A stretch of 64,000 nucleotides of DNA from Shewanella gelidimarina (lineage in GTDB: Bacteria > Pseudomonadota > Gammaproteobacteria > Enterobacterales > Shewanellaceae). Below the pieces are notes generated by a model that saw nothing but the letters and a program-made list of their open reading frames with translations, had not been told where the DNA came from and ran no database searches. Where the stretch lies: contig NZ_JAKIKW010000022.1 of NCBI RefSeq assembly GCF_023283945.1, positions 30,905 through 94,904 of the forward strand. The letters run 5' to 3'. Position numbers and translations under genes: made by a program. Below, piece after piece: positions 8,359 through 16,041 of this stretch; position 1 is the first letter of the stretch; every line of letters begins with the position of its first letter.

Positions 8359-8416
8359 CTCTACAAAGTAACAATTCAACCTTTATAGAGTACCTTTGTG
8401 TATATCTACAAAGGTA
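8359..8416. promoter_or_regulatory. Paired dyads upstream of the serine recombinase (res-like)
   Basis: Two inverted repeats abut each other. CTCTACAAAG and CTTTATAGAG (8359-8390) have one mismatch and a 12-base spacer. TACCTTTGT and ACAAAGGTA (8391-8416) are perfect with an 8-base spacer. All arms share a (C)TACAAAG-type word. Resolvases of this family act at adjacent 28-34 bp dyads located upstream of their own gene, which is where these are, 41 bp from the ATG. The sequence could also simply be an autoregulatory operator. Confidence 0.55.
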
Positions 8417-8572
8417 TGCTTTAGAGAATTCATCATAGGCTAACCATAAGCATTTGCAAAACGGCACAGGCTTTAGGGTGTTCGGTATCAACAGTACAGT
8501 GCTTAAAGAAAAATAATAGCCTATTAATGTCATTGGGTTAAGGGAGTTGGGCGTAATATTAATGGAATGTGT

Positions 8573-8613
8573 GACATATTATGTCGCAACATGTATTTTA
8601 AGTAGATATACTT
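8573..8613 (+). promoter_or_regulatory. Operator-like palindromes before the 8681 operon
   Basis: GACATATTATGTC (8573-8585) is a perfect 13-bp palindrome around a central T. AAGTAGATATACTT (8600-8613) is a second, shorter dyad. They lie 70-110 bp before the first gene of the plus-strand operon 8681-9989, between it and the divergent recombinase gene. They suit binding by a small repressor such as the ribbon-helix-helix-like protein at 9314, but that link is inference. Confidence 0.4.
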
Positions 8614-8680
8614 ACTTTAGTTAAGTGTATGAAAACCTTATACATAGACTGGTTGCTAACCTTGATGGAAGCCCTAATTC

Positions 8681-8983
8681 ATGACTACTAGAACGATAAA
8701 CAGAGCAGAGATGATTGATAGACTTGATAGTGAAGGGTTGCCTCGGCACATAGCCGAAGGTTATTGCGACATAACGCTATTCGAGATACTGAATGACGAG
8801 ATCTCAACGCGTAATACCTCACAAGCTAATGCCTGTGTTCCAGCTTCCCTTGGTTCGATGAATACAAAGTGGAGGGAGGAAAAAATGGAAGTAAGCAGAC
8901 AACGCACCATTAATAATGGTCATTTGGGTGGTATGCACCGAATCGCGGCATCGTTGACCAAATCAGAGGATACCCAATGTTAG
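8681..8983 (+). CDS. Unknown element protein, 100 residues
   Basis: First gene of a tight four-gene operon. GGAAG precedes the ATG. The first 45 residues (INRAEMIDRLDSEGLPRHIAEGY...) are predicted helical and end in an acidic stretch; the rest is basic and Ser/Asn-rich. No family is recognised. Its stop overlaps the next start by 7 bp. A regulatory or packaging-related role would fit the operon but is not shown. Confidence 0.6.
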   Translation: MTTRTINRAEMIDRLDSEGLPRHIAEGYCDITLFEILNDEISTRNTSQANACVPASLGSMNTKWREEKMEVSRQRTINNGHLGGMHRIAASLTKSEDTQC

Positions 8984-9312
8984 AGCGTATGTATTTTTGT
9001 ACAAACCTTATCGATACCGCAGAGCAAGCTATTGAGAAAGGGGAGCCTGAACAGGCTACTGCCAACTTACAAGCTTTACGGAATCTGATTAATGGCCTTA
9101 AATTTGGTGATGAATCGACATTAAAGGTGATCAATAAAGTAGCTGAAGCGACTGGAGTCGATGACCTTCAAACATTGGAGAGGTTAATTCTCGCTGGTTG
9201 CACTGTTGCTGCTAGGGGGCACGGTTCAAGCAAACAAACTTTTGCGGAGCTGCTTAAGAGAGAGGCTGGAATCGCGAAGGTCGTTACTTTGCCAATGTTA
9301 GGAGTTAGATAA
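8977..9312 (+). CDS. Unknown helical element protein, 111 residues
   Basis: The start ATG at 8977 overlaps the upstream gene. The protein is mostly helical (LIDTAEQAIEKGEPEQATANLQALRNLINGLK), with a heptad-like pattern over residues 10-45 that could be a coiled coil or two-helix hairpin. No family is recognised. It is followed after 1 bp by the small gene at 9314. Confidence 0.62.
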   Translation: MLERMYFCTNLIDTAEQAIEKGEPEQATANLQALRNLINGLKFGDESTLKVINKVAEATGVDDLQTLERLILAGCTVAARGHGSSKQTFAELLKREAGIAKVVTLPMLGVR

Positions 9313-9313
9313 C

Positions 9314-9484
9314 ATGTCAAAACAGATTCGAGTACCTAAAGTCTTAGAGCCAACAATAGAAGGTATTGCGAGAGAGGCTGGCATGGAATATCGGCATGTA
9401 GTGCAATACTTAATTGTTGAAGGGCTAGAAACTTTGAAGCTTAGAGCAAATGCTATTTCGTCCAACGGAGTTGATGTTGGGTAA
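9314..9484 (+). CDS. Ribbon-helix-helix-like small protein, 56 residues
   Basis: ATG at 9314 lies one base after the previous stop and 10 bases after AGGAG. The sequence IRVPKVLEPTIEGIAREAGMEYRHVVQYLIVEGLE has the beta-helix-helix pattern of Arc/MetJ-type DNA-binding proteins: a short strand with alternating residues, then two helices with a turn at GMEYRH. Such proteins bind as dimers to short palindromes. It ends 11 bp inside the next gene. It may regulate the operon; the fold is inferred from pattern only. Confidence 0.6.
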   Translation: MSKQIRVPKVLEPTIEGIAREAGMEYRHVVQYLIVEGLETLKLRANAISSNGVDVG

Positions 9485-9989
9485 GCGTACAGATCCTAAG
9501 ACTCAGTCTGAGATCTTAGCCATGATAGCAGCAGGCTACACGCTTGCTGCAATATCGAAACAGTTTGGATTGAATTACCACACAGTAAGGGATATTCAAA
9601 AACGACATGGTGTGAAGTCTGGTTCGTTGAAAACCGAACTTGTGGCGCAATACCAAGAGGCACTTAAGCAATCGTTAACCAGCGAATCAATCAAAGCTCA
9701 AGCCTCGTCACTTCTAGTTGACGATCTCGCTCTTGCAACAAAACTAAGAGGGAAGTTACACGCCTTAATGGATGAGATACCAGATAAGCCATCAGACACT
9801 AAAGAAGCGGTACAGGTGGCGAGAGCATTAACGGCTATAGCATCGAGTCTTAAGCTATCAAATGACACGTTAAGGGCGAGCTTTAAGCTCGGAGAAAAAC
9901 CAGAGGAGTCGGACGAGTTACCAGAGTTAATCGTAAGAGAAATGCTTGAAGCAGAAGTGATCGAAGTTAGAGCAATTAAGCTTGAGTAA
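9474..9989 (+). CDS. Terminase small-subunit-like HTH protein
   Basis: From ATG 9474 (GGAG 4 bases upstream) the product is 171 residues; a longer form could start at 9450. The N-terminus has a helix-turn-helix (AAGYTLAAISKQFGLNYHTVRDIQKRHG), then a long helical region and an acidic C-terminus (ESDELPELIVREMLEAEV). HTH, helical oligomerisation segment and acidic tail match phage terminase small subunits, which recognise pac/cos DNA. No large subunit or structural genes are near. In phage satellites, a lone TerS analogue redirects packaging by a helper phage, so this gene is a main reason for that reading. Confidence 0.6.
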   Translation: MLGKRTDPKTQSEILAMIAAGYTLAAISKQFGLNYHTVRDIQKRHGVKSGSLKTELVAQYQEALKQSLTSESIKAQASSLLVDDLALATKLRGKLHALMDEIPDKPSDTKEAVQVARALTAIASSLKLSNDTLRASFKLGEKPEESDELPELIVREMLEAEVIEVRAIKLE

Positions 9990-10025
9990 TAACCCTCAAA
10001 ACAGCTTGAATAATAACCCACACGA

Positions 10026-10053
10026 AACACCTCAAATCGAGGTGTTTTTTTTT
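10026..10053 (+). terminator. Terminator after the TerS-like gene
   Basis: AACACCTC and GAGGTGTT form a perfect 8-bp stem around AAATC, followed by an uninterrupted run of T. It ends the 8681-9989 operon, so the 10083 gene needs its own promoter or read-through. Confidence 0.85.
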
Positions 10054-10082
10054 GCCTTAATGTACGCAAGGAGTGTACCGAA

Positions 10083-11054
10083 TTGACTAAAATCAATCTA
10101 AAAAAGCCATCAATAATAGTATTTGAAGGAATCGCAAAAAAGACGATTTTCAAAAGTGAGTTTTCACCTGTGGATTCAACCCCAACCCCAGCCTTATTGA
10201 GGGCTGTAGAATACTCGAATGTAGCAGGAATGGACGCTCAACCAGTATATCCTTTTAAGAGATATACTAAACCCTTATTCACTCATACCAAGGTTGGAAA
10301 TAAAAGACATATAGAATCGCTAATTCCTCAAAAAGAAGGGCTGGGTAAAAGGTATTTTTCAAGAGATTTAGAGACTGCTTTTTTAGTTCTAAAAGACATC
10401 GCTCAAATAAAAGAAAATCAAGCAACAATTGTGTTTGGTACCGTCAGTTTCTCAAAGGAGTCAAAAGCCAGAATTAATCGCACACCGGATCATGCAAAAG
10501 CGTATGGAAAGCTCTTAAGGGAGCGCCTCTGGAATGAGCCAACAATTATCGTGCTTGAGAGTAGCCCAATAAAGCCTGAAGATGAGGCTACAGAGGCTAC
10601 AGACGGTATAGAGATTACACACGCTCATGTCATTACTATTATCAGAGAAGCGCCTGAATCAACTTTAAAGCGTCTTAGAAAGATTTTAAAATTCGATAAC
10701 CCAAGCACAAAGAATGCAGTCGTGGTTGCAACTGATTATATCTTGAAGCAACCATATACAGAGCTTATTGAGCTAGAGGAAGAGCAGTTCGGATCATTGC
10801 CGACGAAAGAAGGGAAAGCGCATCCTTACTGGTTAGGCTCATGGCGCCAGACTGATAGTGATGAAGTAAAAAGGCGTGTTCCAGTTAATATCGCTAGTAG
10901 TGATTACATATCTAAAGAGTTCGGTAAGATGGAAGCTCGTAAAAGGTATGGCTTTATTCATTTTGGCAACCTACGCGGATTAAAGGTTAAAGAGCGGATA
11001 GAAACCACAAGAGAGTTCAAGCGAAAGTACAAGTCCACTAGCCGCGAGTCATAA
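10083..11054 (+). CDS. HUH-type replication initiator-like protein
   Basis: A 323-residue protein read from a TTG at 10083 with AAGGAG about 10 bases upstream. Three motifs occur in the order expected of rolling-circle Rep proteins: a hydrophobic motif-I-like strand IVFGTVSF (116-123), His-hydrophobic-His as THAHVI (H180, H182), and a Tyr motif, either DYILK (Y219) or DYISK (Y275). Such enzymes nick one strand through the Tyr, using a metal held by the two His. I assign this from motifs only. If right, the element can replicate as a circle, and an origin should be nearby. Confidence 0.55.
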   Translation: MTKINLKKPSIIVFEGIAKKTIFKSEFSPVDSTPTPALLRAVEYSNVAGMDAQPVYPFKRYTKPLFTHTKVGNKRHIESLIPQKEGLGKRYFSRDLETAFLVLKDIAQIKENQATIVFGTVSFSKESKARINRTPDHAKAYGKLLRERLWNEPTIIVLESSPIKPEDEATEATDGIEITHAHVITIIREAPESTLKRLRKILKFDNPSTKNAVVVATDYILKQPYTELIELEEEQFGSLPTKEGKAHPYWLGSWRQTDSDEVKRRVPVNIASSDYISKEFGKMEARKRYGFIHFGNLRGLKVKERIETTREFKRKYKSTSRES

Positions 11055-11162
11055 AACCTAAAGTCCTAGAACAATACGACTTGCCTTAATCGAACTGGGA
11101 GATTGTTTTAGAGGTGTTTTTTGAAAATACCCCCAAACAATCCCCCATATTTTGACTCAATA

Positions 11163-11495
11163 TTAGAGGTTCAATGAGCTTCCGTTTGAAGCCGATACGG
11201 TTTTGTTAGACATTACCTGCTCTATTTCATATTTCTTTGCAAGAACAACAAATTCAGCCCAGATATCGTATGAAAGACAGATCTTCCTTCTAAGTTGCTT
11301 GGTATCTGAGCTATTACTCAAGGCCAAAATTGCAGCATGCAAGCGTATGTACTCATCACTAGAAGGTTTCTTGCGCCGACTGATAATTTCACCATTTATT
11401 GTCCCTTTTAAAGACCAACTAGGATGATCCTTCTTCTCCATGCAGTACACAGATATTATGGTGTAATCTTGATTCGCTTTTATGACTATATACAT
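11163..11495 (-). CDS. Unknown element protein, 110 residues
   Basis: The minus-strand ATG at 11495 has GGAG 5 bases upstream; a GTG at 11501 overlaps that ribosome site and is less likely. The protein starts MYIVIKANQDYTIISVYC, with beta strands, and then has a basic segment (RRKKPSSDEYIRLHAAI) and an LRRKICLSYDIW helix. No family is recognised. It sits at the right end, oriented toward the Rep-like gene, a position that in many small elements holds accessory or defence cargo. That is only a positional hint. Confidence 0.5.
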   Translation of the reverse strand: MYIVIKANQDYTIISVYCMEKKDHPSWSLKGTINGEIISRRKKPSSDEYIRLHAAILALSNSSDTKQLRRKICLSYDIWAEFVVLAKKYEIEQVMSNKTVSASNGSSLNL

Positions 11496-11501
11496 TTTCA
11501 C

Positions 11502-11897
11502 TCCAAATTATTTGGCGGTAATCTACCATCTAATAGAGGGGGGGTAATCATACAAGTCACATTATGTGAGGTGTGTAACCTATTGAAATTACTGGTGATA
11601 AGTAAGTGCTTACTGAACTGTAAAGCTTAATTATTCATACTTGTATGATGTTCTGAAAGGAGTATTGATAAATCAATACGTTAGCATTTTGATGAATTGA
11701 GCGTTATTAACACTGGGTGGAAGTAGTTTACTTAATACTAATGTTAGAGCAAATTTGAAATAGTCTTTAATTCGTTAGTTGATTGGAATATGCTTATTAA
11801 AGTATGAGTACCAAACTGTGCTACAAAGTGGGATACAAATGGCTCTAAATAGCCCGTATCCGTTGTTATAACTGAACAGAATTCGCTGTGAGGGGTT
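11502..11897. other. Right-end noncoding region of the element
   Basis: About 395 bp with no credible gene. It contains the dyad TCATACTTGTATGA near 11635-11648, the 17-bp end repeat (11816-11832) and GTGAGGGGT just before attR. It probably holds attP arm sites. Confidence 0.45.
11816..11832 (+). repeat. Right copy of 17-bp end repeat (possible integrase arm site)
   Basis: Identical to 4113-4129. It is followed by GGATACAAATGG (11831-11842), which resembles GGACACAAATGG at 5615-5626 just after the integrase gene. The short word GTGAGGGGT is also found near the integrase end (5629-5637), at 6367-6375 and directly before attR (11888-11896). Together these suggest protein-binding sites at both ends of the element. 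Confidence 0.5.
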
Positions 11898-11956
11898 GGC
11901 TTATCGGCCAACTCACCCATTCAAGCAAAAGGCCTCACAGCAATGTGAGGCCTTTT
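11898..11956 (+). repeat. attR: duplicated rnpB 3' end and terminator
   Basis: Right attachment-site copy, with the 18-bp block at 11898-11915 and the 28-bp terminator block at 11929-11956, separated by CCCATTCAAGCAA. No other part of rnpB is present here, so this is a site duplication and not a second RNase P gene. Confidence 0.82.
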
Positions 11957-12061
11957 GTTTTTCTACCTGTGCTACATGATGTGCCGCAAACGGGTACACC
12001 TAACATCCCCCCGACATCCCCTATATCACTTCAAGATGATATCGCGTACTACGAGCACTAG
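11945..12061 (+). pseudogene. Remnant of a second integrase 5' end
   Basis: Directly after attR, the frame starting at the stem GTG reads RPFVFLPVLHDVPQ, then a few unrelated codons, then ISLQDDIAYYEH and a stop. The live integrase at the other end reads RPFMFLPVLQSGSQ and then YTFQRNGVYYLR. The frame, spacing and several positions agree (FLPVL, Q, YY), with the ATG changed to GTT and a small insertion. It looks like the decayed start of a related integrase left by an earlier insertion at the same site. Only about 38 codons are alignable. Confidence 0.6.
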
Positions 12062-12187
12062 AGTCAGGCTTGACCAAACAACCAGATCCCACGAGTGTAT
12101 TAAGATAACGCTTGGTTGAGTTTAACCTTTCTTAGGGGGGTCGATGGTGGATTCATCCCACGAAAACCTAAACCAGTTATCTTGTTA

Positions 12188-12259
12188 CCATATCCATATC
12201 CATATCCATATCCATATCCATATCCATATCCATATCCATATCCATATCGATATCGATAT
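12188..12259 (+). repeat. Hexanucleotide tandem array (CCATAT)10 (CGATAT)2
   Basis: Ten perfect CCATAT units (12188-12247) followed by two CGATAT units. It lies in a stretch of about 490 bp without genes (12062-12548), between the integrase remnant and the porin terminator. It is a simple-sequence repeat that can change length by slippage. A frame across it would encode Tyr-Pro repeats but has no support as a gene. Confidence 0.9.
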
Positions 12260-12469
12260 AGCTACCTGATACAAAAAGCAGTCAATTTCATCAGGGTATG
12301 ATTCAAATAAAGCGCTTAATCAACTCATAAGCTGATGCGTTTGTTGCTACGCAGAATGTGGCTGCTAGAGCCAAATGAAGATACATCAAATGATATTTGA
12401 TGACGTGCCATATTGGTTTTCTACTTTTAAGCCACGACTTATTAGACTTCAGCATCACCGATTTCCAAT

Positions 12470-12506
12470 AAAAAAAGCCGCGTTCCTGAAGGGATGCGGC
12501 TTTTTG
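12470..12506 (-). terminator. Terminator of the betaine/porin operon
   Basis: AAAAAGCCGC and GCGGCTTTTT bracket a short loop, giving A and T tracts on both sides, so it can work in both directions. It lies 43 bp after the porin stop. Confidence 0.85.
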
Positions 12507-12548
12507 TTTGCTTAAGCTATCTCTAGCTTATCAAGACTATTTTTATGC

Positions 12549-13811
12549 TTAGAAATAATAACCAAAGTTAATATTAAAGCGCTTGTTGGTGTCACCATCA
12601 CCGACCATAGTGCCGCCGATAAAAGGCTGGTTCTCACCGACAACAAAGTCGAAATAGGTGTAGAGTCCGCCGGCAGTTACCGCCATGCCTGTGACATTCA
12701 TAAAGGTATCTTCTAAATCCGCAGACTTATCAGTAACCAATGAGTAGTCGTTATAGAATGTTAGGTTTGATATCGGTCCAATATTAACCGGTAGGCTGTA
12801 TGCTACGTTAGCGATGTAAGTCGTCGCTTCTGCTGGAATAGAGTCGTAGAAGTGGTATGCCGCTACGACTATACGTTCAACATCCATACCATCAACGTCG
12901 TACTTATAATCGGTTAATTGCAGCTTAACATTCCAACGGTCGTAGTTAACAACACTGTGGATTGCGGCGGCAACGTTGTCGCCATCAGTGCCGTTGGCAA
13001 TTTCAAGCTGGCCAGCTTGAACTGATGCACCGAGTTCAACGGCAACATCATTAAATGCGAAGTTATGGGCATAACGCGCGTTGAAGGTGTTTACTTCGCC
13101 AGCGGCATAACCGTCAGTTGGGGCATCGTAGATCCCTTCTCCAGGTAGGCGAATACCAACAACATCGTAGGCGTAACGATCAGTTCGGTCAGAGACATAG
13201 CCGTCAAGTCCGCCTTGCTCATCATTCTTGTAGAAGGCTAAATCAAGTCGATTATTCTCGCCTGTGTATTTGTAATTTAGGCCCATATCGTAGTCATCTT
13301 CTAAGCCTAAGTAGAAGTTAGAGCTGAAGAAGTAGTTATTTGATGCGTAAGTTAGAATACCGAAAGGGACTTGAGTGACACCAATTTTACCTTGCTGCTC
13401 TTCAGTAAAGTTATAACCAATCCACGCATGCTGAATTACATTCATGTATTCAAACCAACGATACTGAGCAGAGTAAATTAGGTCTTGGTAATTACCTGAA
13501 ACGTCAATGCGAAATAGATCGAAATCAAAATCACCACCGCGATCAGCGTTATCATCATCAAAATCTTCATAAGAGTAATTAACACGAACGGCACCACCAA
13601 ACTTGAGGTTGTTTTCTTTTTTCTCCACCTCATTGACGATGACAACTTCTTCTACTTCTTGTGGCTTTTCAGCTGCCTTTAGCTGCTGGGCTTCTAGCTG
13701 TTCGATTCGATTTTTTAGTGCTTTAAGTTCTTCGTCTATCGGGGCGGCATTTGCATTAGCAGCTAACGCCAGGGCGATACAAGAAGCAGCAAGTGTATAG
13801 CGATTCATCAT
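12549..13811 (-). CDS. Outer-membrane porin coupled to the betaine transporter
   Basis: A 420-residue protein with a signal peptide cut near ANANA-APID, a coiled-coil segment (EELKALKNRIEQLEAQQLKA, about 27-46), an acidic linker, and a beta-barrel of alternating aromatic strands ending in FNINFGYYF, with the terminal Phe used by the BAM complex. It is a porin-type channel; substrate unknown. Its first ATG overlaps the proV stop (ATGA at 13808-13811), so it is translationally coupled to the ABC transporter and probably passes the same compound across the outer membrane. A second ATG at 13808 is also possible. Confidence 0.85.
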   Translation of the reverse strand: MMNRYTLAASCIALALAANANAAPIDEELKALKNRIEQLEAQQLKAAEKPQEVEEVVIVNEVEKKENNLKFGGAVRVNYSYEDFDDDNADRGGDFDFDLFRIDVSGNYQDLIYSAQYRWFEYMNVIQHAWIGYNFTEEQQGKIGVTQVPFGILTYASNNYFFSSNFYLGLEDDYDMGLNYKYTGENNRLDLAFYKNDEQGGLDGYVSDRTDRYAYDVVGIRLPGEGIYDAPTDGYAAGEVNTFNARYAHNFAFNDVAVELGASVQAGQLEIANGTDGDNVAAAIHSVVNYDRWNVKLQLTDYKYDVDGMDVERIVVAAYHFYDSIPAEATTYIANVAYSLPVNIGPISNLTFYNDYSLVTDKSADLEDTFMNVTGMAVTAGGLYTYFDFVVGENQPFIGGTMVGDGDTNKRFNINFGYYF

Positions 13812-15064
13812 TTATCCTTGTTTATTAAGTTTGATTTTTGTGATTCGGTGTTGTCGGCATCATCCGTGTAGAAGTCTGATAACACGCCTGCAAGATGAGA
13901 ACGCGATAGCTCACCCTGCAAGTCACCATCGGCATCGACAACGGGCAGGGGAAAGTCGGATTCCATAGTGGTCGGAATAATACTTTCAAGCAGTGCATCT
14001 GGTGATATCGGGGTCATTTCCTCGACCTGAAAGTCTTCCATCGGAGCATCTTTATCCGTCTTTACAGCGTCCTCCAGTGCTTCTTGGCACACTACGCCCT
14101 GAAAACCTTCATCGGTAACGTAATAGGCATAGTTGGCAGGGATCTGCTTCATCTGCTTGAGCGCTTCACCGATGGTATCGGCGGTAAGGCGAAAGGCTGG
14201 TGGCTTCATCACGGTTTCAACCGTTAAAGCTCGCGGACGGTTGACGTCTTTGACAAACGCTTCGACATAATCGTCAGCAGGGTTGAGCAAGATATCCACC
14301 GGCGCTCCCACTTGGATCAGATTGCCGTCTTTGAGGATCGCAATCCGGTCGCCAATGCGCAGCGCTTCATCGAGATCGTGAGTAATGAAGATGATGGTTT
14401 TATGCAGCTCTTTTTGCAGCTCTATGAGTTGGTCTTGCATTTCACTGCGTATCAAGGGATCAAGCGCCGAGAAAGCTTCATCCATCAGTAGAATTTCTGC
14501 ATCAGTGCACAGCGCTCTCGCGAGGCCCACACGCTGTTGTTGGCCACCTGATAGCTGCGAAGGGTACTGTGCTTCATATCCGCTCAAACCAACAGTCTCT
14601 AGCCATTGATTGGCCTTGGCATTTCTGCTGGCTTTGTCTACCCCTTGTACACTGAGACCATAGGCAACATTTTCCAGTACGGTGCGATGAGGCATTAAAC
14701 CAAAGCGTTGAAACACCATCGCCATTTTATTGCGACGAAATTGCTCCAACTCTTTGCTATTCAACTTCATCACATCAATGCCTTCAACCAATATCTGCCC
14801 TTCAGTGGGATCGATAAGGCGATTGAAGTGACGGATCAAAGTGGACTTTCCTGAGCCAGATAACCCCATAATGACAAAAATTTCACCTTGATGAATGTCG
14901 AGGTTAATGGCTTTAAGGCCCACGGTATGGCCGGTTTTAGCTAGAATTTCATCTTTAGATAAACCTTCTTTAACCATCGGCATGACGTTAGCGGGTTTTT
15001 TGCCAAAGACCTTATAGAGATCTCTAATTTGAATGAGTGGCTGCGTTGATGATTGATTAGTCAT
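13808..15064 (-). CDS. proV: Glycine betaine/proline betaine ABC transporter ATPase
   Basis: The ATPase of an osmoprotectant importer. Walker A is GLSGSGKST, the signature LSGGQQQRVGLARAL, Walker B ILLMDEAF, and the H-loop ITHDLDEA. The N-terminal extension typical of ProV/OpuAA precedes the nucleotide domain. The C-terminal 120 residues look like paired CBS domains, the ionic-strength sensor in relatives. The start is put at ATG 15064 (MTNQSS), which overlaps the permease stop by 8 bp. A longer frame from 15124 would run 68 bp into the permease gene. Symbol given by family; OpuAA naming is equivalent. Confidence 0.92.
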   Translation of the reverse strand: MTNQSSTQPLIQIRDLYKVFGKKPANVMPMVKEGLSKDEILAKTGHTVGLKAINLDIHQGEIFVIMGLSGSGKSTLIRHFNRLIDPTEGQILVEGIDVMKLNSKELEQFRRNKMAMVFQRFGLMPHRTVLENVAYGLSVQGVDKASRNAKANQWLETVGLSGYEAQYPSQLSGGQQQRVGLARALCTDAEILLMDEAFSALDPLIRSEMQDQLIELQKELHKTIIFITHDLDEALRIGDRIAILKDGNLIQVGAPVDILLNPADDYVEAFVKDVNRPRALTVETVMKPPAFRLTADTIGEALKQMKQIPANYAYYVTDEGFQGVVCQEALEDAVKTDKDAPMEDFQVEEMTPISPDALLESIIPTTMESDFPLPVVDADGDLQGELSRSHLAGVLSDFYTDDADNTESQKSNLINKDK

Positions 15065-15956
15065 GATTTCCACTCTGGGTGTGTTTCTGAGATCGCTTGG
15101 CGTAAGCTTGAGAAGTGCGATCAAAAATGATGGCTAGCGCGACAATGGCTAAACCGTTAAAGAGTCCGAGGGTGAAGTATTGGTTGGTGATCGACTTGAG
15201 TACGGGTTGACCCAGCCCCGTGACGCCAATCATCGAGGCAATAACGACCATTCCCAGTGCCATCATAATTGTCTGGTTAATGCCTGCCATAATGGTCGGA
15301 GAGGCGAGTGGTAACTGCACTCCCATAAGGCGTTGCATCGGACTTGCACCATAGGCGGTAGCAGCCTCTAGTACTTCTTTGTCTACCAGACGGATCCCGA
15401 GATTCGTGAGTCGAATAACGGGCGGAATGGCATAAATTACCACGGCAATCACGCCGGGCACTTTGCCAATACCGAGTAACATGACCACGGGGATCAGGTA
15501 CACGAAGGCTGGCATGGTTTGCATGACATCCAAAATCGGCGTCACTATTGAGCGAGTTCGATTACTGCGGGCCATTAATATACCAATGGGTACGCCGAGT
15601 ACGATGGCTAATAGCGTGCACACGGTAATGATACTGAGAGTACGCATGGTATTTTCCCACATACCGAAATAACCGATAAGTAGAAATGACACCACCACGC
15701 CGACAGATAGCTTCCATGAACGACTGGTTAAGTAAACTAATGCAGTAATTGACAGCAGCACAGCCCACCAAGGTGATTGTACCAACAGCTTTTCAAACCA
15801 GATAAGAAAGTCGAGCAGCGGATCAAAGAAAGACTCGATGACATCACCATACTCACGGGAAAAGTCCCGAAAGGTGCTGTCTAAATATTTGCGAATTTCC
15901 AATAACGTTTCACGGTCCATCTTTGGAAATTTGCTGAGCCAAGAAAAGTCAGCCAT
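15057..15956 (-). CDS. proW: Glycine betaine ABC transporter permease
   Basis: A 299-residue inner-membrane permease with an N-terminal hydrophilic tail and about seven membrane spans. The permease coupling loop is visible as EAATAYGASPMQRLMGVQLPLASPTIMAGINQ. It pairs with the downstream ATPase (8-bp overlap) and the upstream binding protein, as in the ProU/OpuA family. Confidence 0.92.
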   Translation of the reverse strand: MADFSWLSKFPKMDRETLLEIRKYLDSTFRDFSREYGDVIESFFDPLLDFLIWFEKLLVQSPWWAVLLSITALVYLTSRSWKLSVGVVVSFLLIGYFGMWENTMRTLSIITVCTLLAIVLGVPIGILMARSNRTRSIVTPILDVMQTMPAFVYLIPVVMLLGIGKVPGVIAVVIYAIPPVIRLTNLGIRLVDKEVLEAATAYGASPMQRLMGVQLPLASPTIMAGINQTIMMALGMVVIASMIGVTGLGQPVLKSITNQYFTLGLFNGLAIVALAIIFDRTSQAYAKRSQKHTQSGNHD

Positions 15957-16000
15957 TGTTACCTCTATCGTTTTTTATACGGAATAATCTAGATCAGAAA

Positions 16001-16034
16001 CAAAAACGCGAAGCTTTGTTGGCCTCGCGTTTTG
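16001..16034 (-). terminator. Attenuator-like terminator between proX and proW
   Basis: On the minus strand, AAACGCGA and TCGCGTTT form an 8-bp stem and are followed by a T-rich tract (TTGTTTC). Placed 8 bp after the binding-protein stop and about 45 bp before the permease start, it should end most transcripts after proX. This would give more binding protein than permease, a pattern known in many binding-protein operons. Confidence 0.75.
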
Positions 16035-16041
16035 TTTAGAT

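Noticed and set aside
11203..11427. A plus-strand frame opposite the 11163-11495 gene
   Set aside because: The minus-strand frame has a good ribosome site and a more protein-like composition; the plus frame has neither.
11898..11956. A second rnpB gene
   Set aside because: Only the 3' end and terminator are present; it is the attachment-site duplication.
12188..12259. Possible CRISPR array
   Set aside because: The units are six bases with no spacers; it is a simple tandem repeat.
12116..12301. A 61-codon frame encoding Tyr-Pro repeats
   Set aside because: The repeats are the translation of the CCATAT array. There is no ribosome site and no other protein-like part.
15065..15124. Extension of proV by 20 codons
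   Set aside because: It would overlap the permease gene by 68 bp; the ATG at 15064 gives the normal short overlap and the expected family N-terminus.
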